Part shown: positions 56,700 through 64,000 of the stretch, piece after piece
Layout of the letters: every line of letters begins with the position of its first letter
How positions within the stretch are numbered: the stretch's first letter is position 1
DNA from: Paraescarpia echinospica
Taxonomy: Eukaryota > Annelida > Polychaeta > Sabellida > Siboglinidae
DNA: 64,000 nt
Assembly: GCA_020002185.1 (NCBI GenBank)
Contig: CM034531.1
Span: 78,163,845 to 78,227,844, forward strand
Reading direction: 5' to 3'
Translations under genes and position numbers: made by a program
Notes under the pieces: model-generated
What the model saw: only the letters and a program-made list of their open reading frames with translations
The model's database searches: none
Told to the model about the DNA's origin: nothing

Positions 56700-59132
56700 C
56701 GTCGTAACAGAACAAAACCGGTCCGATAGTCTCGGCTTACAATTTCAAGTCATCACATATTGGGTGAAAACGTCCAGAAACTAGTGGGAAAATGGTTCCC
56801 AACTGGCACGACGCTTTTATTTATTTCCATCTGACATAATGTTAACGGAATGCGTTTCACTGAAATTGTTCCGTACCCGAGGTGGTCATTGTTACGAAGT
56901 TTGTCTTAAATCAGGTAATACATCCAGAACAAAACAAAATTATCATCGTTGTGTGAGCTTCTTTGCATGAGGTCAAACATGTTGGTTGATTGTATGAAAA
57001 CGCTTGATTATTAATCGTACATATCTTGAAAAACTCTGCGGTGTCGCGCTGCCCTTTTAGTTATCTTGCTCGACAATGTTGCCTTTCAATCATGTTTAAC
57101 AACGATGCGTCACATGTAATATAAATATAAATATGCAGCTAACTATATCGAAAAATACCGATGTGACCTATTACAGGTGCTAAAACGATTGATTTGTTTA
57201 CAAACAATTGCACGAGCGTTGTCAACTACAATAAACGTCATACAAGTAGTCATTTCCTGGACAGTAAAAATGGCCTCGGGTAGAAGTCAACACTAACATC
57301 CCAGTAAAACCGGCGCGCGCTCTATTCGGTTAGCAATCATGCGCTGATTAATGTTGGCCACGCCATTGTTGAGTGTCTGACATATAGTTGGCAGCAGTCG
57401 TGAATTGGCGTTTGTTTCTATTGTTGTTGCGTTACACTTTGGCTTCAACGTTCCACCCTTCCGGCGCATTCCAACAGCATGCGATGTTACGCAGTCGCTA
57501 GGCGTTTCTCATGATAATTTTTCCTGCGCACCCTCGGCGCGCTACGAGTTGTCATGCACGTCTTTCGCGAACAAAACAGTCAAAAGTGTGCTAATTTATG
57601 GAGTGGCAATGCAATTAATCACGTTCTTTGTTATGCATAGGAAAACGGTAAAGTGCAAAACGCTGACAGTTGCTCGTTTTAAAGCAATTCGCAGACACAG
57701 CGGCCCATACATTGCGCACTAATGGAAAGACTGTGTTTTTCAGGTGACGGCGGTCGGGCAACGCAGAAATAACGTCGACCGTCGGGAAAATAGACGCCAC
57801 GACATCCTGGTTGTGTGCTTCTGTAGGGAGTTGATGTTGACGGAACATTAAAAATCCGAGCGACAAGCTAAGGGTTTTCCACCACCGTTTGTCTGTGCCC
57901 ATCGTTTGATGATTTTTGAGAGAGAGAATATACAAAACCTGAACGAACAAGCAAGCAGTTAGACTGTACACATAGGAGAACATTATGTTGCTTGAGCAAA
58001 GCAGATCTCGTCGCAACATTAAGCTATTATAATATCTAGCGCATTTTACATATGTCTATATGGTTATAAAGTGGTGTCATTATAACTGTTATTACCAAAC
58101 CCCGTGACACGATAGACTTCATTTTAATATCGTTACGACTCATTCAATACAAGCCAGATGTTAAGAGCTGTAACAAAGCACACAGAACCGAGGGATTGGG
58201 GAGACGACCACCAACGCCTACGACAAACATGGAATCTACATGAAGAAAAGACGCTTGTGCCTCACATTATAAGCCACTAAAACATGAGTAAGAACATCGC
58301 GCAAGAATGGAACGATAAATTATTAGTTTAAATCCAGTTGTTCTTTTTTATCCCAGAGGTAGCTAAACAAGAAAATGTGTCAGACTTGCCGTTTTGTTTT
58401 GCATGAAATTCGTACTGTTTCCTTGAAAATTTGAAGTTGACAGACTATGAAATACACCTTGATTCACATTAAACAAAACCTGCTGGTAGGCCAGGGATAA
58501 TCTATATCTAGCTATTTCCTTACTTTGGGCGTATCGTACAAACCTCTTTAGCATTTGAGCTTAGACCGCTGTACGATTGCCATTCGATTTTACATTTGTA
58601 ACATAATAAAACATATTTTTAGTACGACGTAGGTTTTTCATATACAGGTATTCTATGATTAACTAAAACACGGTCGTAATCCTCCCAAACCAGCAAAATA
58701 CATTTTGAATGTACGTAATTCGCACCAAATGACATCGCTGTCTGACAGTTCGTATTTTTTAATATTTGTCGCCATTCGGCAGCCAATTATCAACATTTGT
58801 CTAATTAAATTACACATTCTGAGATCACCTCACGGAACCAACCAAAGCGCCCGGCAGACTGGCGCTTCTGCAATGCTTCATTGAAAAAGGCGCGCCAGAC
58901 AACGTGGTTTAATGGTCACTTAGTCATGTGTTCGTTATGTATCATTGGAGCAGAAGCGTCCATCCCTACTCGCGGCGATTAACATAACAGCGTCGTCAAT
59001 GCACGATTACTAATAAATGTTTATTGTTGCAAAAATGGAATTGCACAATTACTCTGCGCTGTATGAACAGACATTATGCTGGAGCGGCCTTACGAAGAAT
59101 AATAAATGTCTGACACTCGACACTGTCATATA

Positions 59133-59181
<49 letters not shown>

Positions 59182-59960
59182 CACACATATATATATATAT
59201 AAGTTATGTATAGTACGCTAACAATAATAAACCGTGTGAAATAATGTTATGTTGTTCATTTCCTAGTCATAATTTCAATGGATAATTGATTTACAGATCA
59301 CGTGTTGGTACTGTGGTGGGTTGGTGGCATGATGTGGTTATATGATGAATGGATAAGTGGATTATAAGATGAGGAGTGATGGTATGCCGGGGATGAAGGG
59401 AAGGGATGCATGGTGATGGGAGCAAACGATGATGGGATATTGGAATACTCATCGCATAGTCGTCTATTACAGCTCGGCGGTGCAGCGATAGATTATTTGG
59501 ATTTCACGAAACTTTGTACATGTCTTGAATTAATATGTTAATTGCTTGCCGTTTGACCCAGATGTGCATAAGGAATGTCATATATATGCCCGAGAGATTT
59601 TCTAAATTCCACAGGATTCGGCAGCTATGACTCCTGGAAAGTTCAACGCCGTGCACAATATTAGTTAATGCCTGGCAGATCCATTTGCAAACAAATTACA
59701 ACTCTTTGAAACATCACTGCAATTACTGAGACAAATATTGAAATATTTCCATCAATGTCTAAGAGCTGTACGCTTAATAATCAAACACTTTAATCTTAGC
59801 AGCCGGCCTATTTACAGTCTACACACCGTTTTATGAGTGGGTGTCCAGACTTCGCCTATCAACCAGCGAGATGATTCCAACCACGTTCACATTAAAAAGT
59901 GCTCGTGATTTATTTCGTCAACATTGCATATGTGCCTATCAGTAGAGCAGATTAAACAAA
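56700..59960. other. AT-rich stretch, no gene seen
   Basis: No supported exon. (TA)n at 59130-59205. Confidence 0.4.
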
Positions 59961-59961
59961 G

Positions 59962-60110
59962 AATCGTTCAAATGATGATACAAGCATGAAACTTGCCATG
60001 AGTATTCCTACTGGGATATTTTTCAAATCAAGTTGAAGAACCTTTTGAAAATCCAAGACGGTGGCCATTTTTTTCAAAGTGGCCGACATTTTTTTCAAAT
60101 AAATGTTTGG
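59962..60110 (+). repeat. Left terminal inverted repeat
   Basis: Complementary to 62090-62239 with mismatches and small indels. Confidence 0.7.
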
Positions 60111-60505
60111 GGTGATATAAATAATTTTAATATCATAATTTTTTTCATCAAAGATGGCTGCCATTTTTCAAGATGACCACCACTTTAACACTAATGTATG
60201 TTTTCATCATGCTAATTGACATCATCAAAAATGTACAATGTATACCAAAATCATGCCAATGTCAGTTTTACGCTGGATATGTATCACTGATTTTGTCCAG
60301 GTACGTACACGCTGTACAGCTATACGGTGCTGTGCAGGTAAGAAGGCCGCGAAAATAGTTGCACCTCCGATTGTAGTCATTCTTGCAGCGATACTTGCAG
60401 CGACATTTATCAATTTTCTATACGTAAATGATACATTTGAGTAGTTTATAGGCAAGTAAATCAAATGGGTTGGTTATTGTTACAATTGTAAATGTTCACG
60501 AACAC

Positions 60506-60562
60506 CATACTATTAAAACGGCGGCCATCTTGAAAAATGGCAGCCGTTTTAATAGTATGGTA
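60506..60562. repeat. Perfect 18-bp inverted repeat inside the element
   Basis: CCATACTATTAAAACGGC and its exact complement flank a short centre (ggccatcttgaaaaatggca) that can itself pair (GCCAT/ATGGC). A second small palindrome, agggagatctccct, lies at about 60673-60686. Confidence 0.85.
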
Positions 60563-60838
60563 TATTTTCTACACTTAAATTGTCGTGCAACAATGCGTAC
60601 TAAGTTCATGTTAATGTATGTTCCTCTGCGCCAGTTAATAGCAGAGCTTCCAAGTTGAATGAACCCAAAATAGGGAGATCTCCCTATATTATTAAAACAC
60701 AATAGGGAGATTTTACCGGTAATTTTAAAAAATGGAACGCTGATCGAAAGCCTCCTAAACTGAAACACACACACATACCAGCAAAACATACAACATTAAA
60801 CAATGTAGATGTATAGTGCCAAACTCGCAGTGCAATCG

Positions 60839-62079
60839 TCACTTTATTGCTTCTGCAACATAGTGTTGTAAAGGTGAGTCGCCTTTCCAACCGACTCCAG
60901 CAAACCTGGCGATATCTGCAACTGCAACTGGTAGCGTGCAGAGGAAACATTGATTTTGCATGCCAGCAAGGCACTCAGGGACTGCAGTACAGTTTTTTAA
61001 GTTATGGAATAAAATCGGGAGACTTGGAAGCTCTGTAATAGTCACATCAGTTCGGTTATACTATGCCCAGTAAACTCAGTCAGATATTATAAACATATTT
61101 TTGTATATACTGAACACATTGCATAATACAAGCTAGGCAATATGCTAAGCACAAACACCTGGCTCGGTTTGAAAAGCACCCATCCGAAGTTATGCCCATC
61201 ATCAATGGTGTGCCAAACGACCAAACGTCTTATATTGGCGTGACTACTTTCTGTGTTGCTGGTGTGATGAAATGTATCCTTACATAGATAATGAAGTGCA
61301 GTAACACAAAACGTAGATTAGTTGTATACTTAGTTATACTCTTCTTTGAAAACAGTTTCAGTAACACAAACTAACCACAGTCTTGTTCCACTGATGTTTA
61401 TAGCTCGCTTAAAAGTAGGTGTTGATATGTTCATGGCAATTTACAATGGTACAATAATTCGCAGTCTTATTTGAAACAACATAATGCATATATAAACTAA
61501 GTAGTCATGAGGCTTTCATAGGGTAGACTGCCCTGCGGAGTTTGGCATTATTCTGCCTATTTATACACTGAACGTCACTGAAACGACTCTCAGACAGTCA
61601 CCACAACGCTGTGGAGGACGATTTTGAGTGGTTGAACGTCTGAGAAGTTTGGTTTGTTTGGGGTATCATTGGGATCAGATCAATTGATTAGTCGCAATGA
61701 CTGACCTGTGTAGGTCTGGGATAACTTTGTCATACATTCGAGACGAGTTTACATGTTCAGGAGCAGTACGACTTTGGGGTAGGATATTTTCTTTGACGTA
61801 TTCGTCAGATGTCTTTAATGCACGTGGTGATACAGTGTTAACCAGTGCTAAACCATCTGTGATGACAGCATCTGCATATAAAGTGCAAAATTTACATTGA
61901 CATGCACTTTGAAAGCAATGCAGACTATTCCATGATGAGTCACTGTGTGAACTGAACATATACAGTAATGTTATAATGGCCGCCACCTTGTAAATATAGC
62001 AGCCATCTTTGATATTCAGATATAGTTGGAATTCGTAAAAACACGACATTAAATTGGCCGGCTTGAAAAAAATATTCAT
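60839..62079 (-). pseudogene. Interrupted coding pieces inside the 2.3-kb element
   Basis: 62079-61675 encodes SDSSWNSLHCFQSACQCKFC, then ADAVITDGLALVNTVSPRAL and KTSDEYVKENILPQ before a stop. 61045-60839 encodes TAVPECLAGMQNQCFLCTLP and FAGVGWKGDSPLQHYVAEAI. Codon-like texture and the DG.ALVN phrase suggest a transposon gene, now disrupted between the pieces. Confidence 0.4.
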
Positions 62080-62089
62080 ATCTCAAAAA

Positions 62090-62239
62090 TATATATATAT
62101 TTTAAAAAATGTCAGCCATTTTGAAAAAAAACTTGGCCGCCATCTTGGATTTTCAAATGGCTCGTCGTCTAGATTTGAATAATGTCACAATGGGAATATT
62201 CTAGCCAAGTTTCATGCTTGTATCACTATTTGAACGATT
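62090..62239 (-). repeat. Right terminal inverted repeat
   Basis: Partner of 59962-60110. Confidence 0.7.
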
Positions 62240-62309
62240 GACTTCAAAAGCTGCACTACTATATGACATTAAATATAACTAGAAGTCAGTACCTTTACAA
62301 CCAATCGTT

Positions 62310-62620
62310 CGAAAGGTAAGTTCTTTTATTGCGCAGAATCCAGTCTTCGGGAATGCTCAAAGCGCTTTACACTTTACTGTCTGGCAGATCTGTTCAATCG
62401 AACATCATCTCGACTTCATTCAGCCACGCTGCAATTATTGCGCGCGAAGACTATTCGTACACAACTATCCACCACTGTCTATAACCATTCATACAGCTGA
62501 GTGAACTGAAGCAATGTAGAGTAAACGAACTTGCCCAAAGTTCGACACTGCCGCACAGGATTCGAACCCGGGTTCTCTCAGTCGAGAGTCCGAAGTTCAT
62601 ACCACTGCGCTACTGCGCTC
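62310..62620 (-). mobile_element. tRNA-derived SINE, copy B
   Basis: Head at about 62620 on the minus strand: the A box TAGCGCAGTGGT, then a tRNA-like segment and a perfect B box GGTTCGAATCC (62568-62558). Body and tail match copy A at 35640-35957. The tail contains aagcgctttg and the gaagactgg phrase. Confidence 0.85.
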
Positions 62621-62624
62621 GAAC

Positions 62625-64000
62625 GTTTCGAATGGATACACTCGGAATCTACTGGATATAGGTTGATGTGTTTTTATTTATTTCACACAGGAAGTTAACC
62701 ATCGTTGCGCAGACTTACCTGTGACGATATGGCAAATGTCGACATTTACAATAAAAGCAAACGAGATAGGCTTGGTTTGTTGTAACGCTGCTGACCAAAA
62801 TTGTTTTTGCCTTGTGTCAAGGTACAAACGAAGCCATTTAGCTAAATAAAAACGACTCGTCTACCCTACCCTGCATGTAACAATGACTGCCTTTACACTC
62901 GCCGTATCGGTAAATGTTTTCAAAATAAACATACTTTTGTAAATTGTCTACTAAAACAAACAAATGTGAATGCATGTACAGTTCTATTTCTTGCAAAGTG
63001 CATTTTTTCGATCTCATTCGGTGTGCACCATTGAAAGGTGAGTCATCCTATGACGTAAGTGTACGTGTCTGAATGTCATAAATTTTGGAGGGTGAATCAG
63101 CGGAGACCATTGTGGTCTCGGTAATAAAGTTTCGACAACACCCGTTGATGTATATCCAACTGTCTGCAACAGGTGTCTTTCAACGGTAACACTTTTGATA
63201 AAGCACAAGAAGAGACATTGCAATGGTGTCTACAGAAGAACGCGCCACCAAGGCATACATCCCGATAACAGTCGAGTGTTTGTGCAACAGAGGGTAATGA
63301 ATGACATCATGTGGGTGAATAATGAAGGAATTGAATGACGAGTGTTGGGCCATGAAAAGGGAGAGAAGCAATGCGAAGTTGAGAGACAGAGTGAAACAGC
63401 TGGGAAAATCGAAAGATAGATGGGGGCAGCTAAGATATAGATTATTCTGAGGTATTAAAACAAGAAGAGCTACACAAAGCTATACGATATAAAAATAAAA
63501 TTGAAAGAACGACTGGAGGGAGTGGACAAGGTTAAGACAAACGAAGAGAGACATTTAGGAATGGCTGCGTAATGCCAATACGTAATAATTATCATAACAA
63601 CCGCACAGCCTGTAACTACGCCATGTGTCTTTGAATACAAAGTATGTACAACACTATCCTCGAGCCCTTCTTCGTTGTATCAACATGTCATACCCATTTA
63701 CCTGCAAGCCCATGTGTCACCCATCGCTCGATCTTACACGGCCGTCCGCCCACACAAGGTTGACATGCCCAGTGCGCCTGCGCGTCGCCAGTCTGTCGCC
63801 AGGCCACGACGCGGACAGTTGTGACACTTTCATCCGAGTCGTTCAACACCTTTTTTCGTCGAACAAAAAGGTTAGTAGATTTTATAGCAATATTGCGTTA
63901 TTGAACACATATGCACAGGTTGACATAATACAATTTTGAAACATTATGTGACATGGAGAGTATCTGAAGGGACTCGGTGTGTAAGCGGACTGTGAAGGTG
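62625..64000. other. Stretch without supported gene
   Basis: No exon supported. The segment 63690-63870 is GC-richer and ends with a possible donor (aaaaag then GTTAGT), but no coding frame was convincing. Confidence 0.35.

Larger units (their letters stand above)
59962..62239. mobile_element. 2.3-kb DNA transposon-like element with long terminal inverted repeats
   Basis: The ends are imperfect inverted repeats of about 150 bp. Both begin AATCGTTCAAAT, share ATACAAGCATGAAACTTG-type sequence (59978-59997; complement at about 62203-62223), and end in TGAAAATCCAAGA and tttcaaa-rich stretches with GGCCGCCAT-like motifs. No target duplication was recognised. The interior has coding-like minus-strand pieces at 61675-62079 and 60839-61045, interrupted by stops. 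The superfamily cannot be named from what is visible. Confidence 0.65.

Noticed and set aside
57405..58019. Overlapping frames on both strands at 57.4-58.0 kb
   Set aside because: No motifs or supported splice sites; considered as later exons of the membrane protein but the phase and content do not fit.
62550..62620. Functional tRNA gene
   Set aside because: A and B boxes are present, but the tRNA-like part is fused to a SINE body shared with 35640-35957, and a complete cloverleaf is not evident.

Overview
This is animal nuclear DNA. Genes are short exons with GT/AG boundaries and matching reading phases, set in AT-rich introns. Microsatellites and minisatellites are dense. The mobile elements are eukaryotic (LINEs, Ty3/gypsy, Tc1-like, Penelope-like, tRNA-derived SINEs). 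The galaxin-like secreted proteins and the family of retroelement tails suggest a marine invertebrate, such as a lophotrochozoan or amphioxus. The species cannot be fixed from the window, and no bacterial-style operon is present.

0.7-33.7 kb, plus strand: a tandem cluster of four galaxin-like units. Unit I (exons 741-1145, 9108-9235, 10516-10773) is intact over the part visible, and its reading phases join exactly. Unit II (18353-19300) has a galaxin exon running into a Pro-Thr-Arg minisatellite and is frameshifted. Unit III (29272-31250) has a signal-peptide exon, a galaxin exon, two 18-bp coding minisatellites and nonsense codons. Unit IV (31691-33670) is a relic. An inverted partial copy of unit II's exon and array lies just in front of unit II (17770-18130) and forms a large fold-back.

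The 8-kb first intron of unit I holds a LINE (about 2700-8990). A 3.6-kb Ty3/gypsy element with identical 129-bp LTRs and a 5-bp target duplication has inserted into it. Its interior is deleted and frameshifted. Other LINE, Penelope, Tc1 and SINE relics are spread over the window.

35.9-41.5 kb, minus strand: a gene for a secreted protein resembling bacterial family 3 solute-binding proteins (seven exons seen, about 250 codons, last exon not found). 45.3-48.3 kb, plus strand: a gene with two B-box-like zinc-binding modules followed by a 14-copy, 39-bp coding minisatellite. One repeat carries an in-frame TAG, and further coding-like blocks follow. 54.6-56.4 kb, plus strand: the first two exons of a probable type II membrane protein.

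Notable non-coding structures are a 34-bp repeat in exactly 13 copies (21415-21856), a 25-bp repeat of about 31 copies (48710-49486), an approximately 190-bp satellite in opposite orientations around 51.6-52.6 kb, and a 2.3-kb element with roughly 150-bp terminal inverted repeats (59962-62239). The remaining stretches are AT-rich intronic or intergenic DNA in which I see no supported gene.
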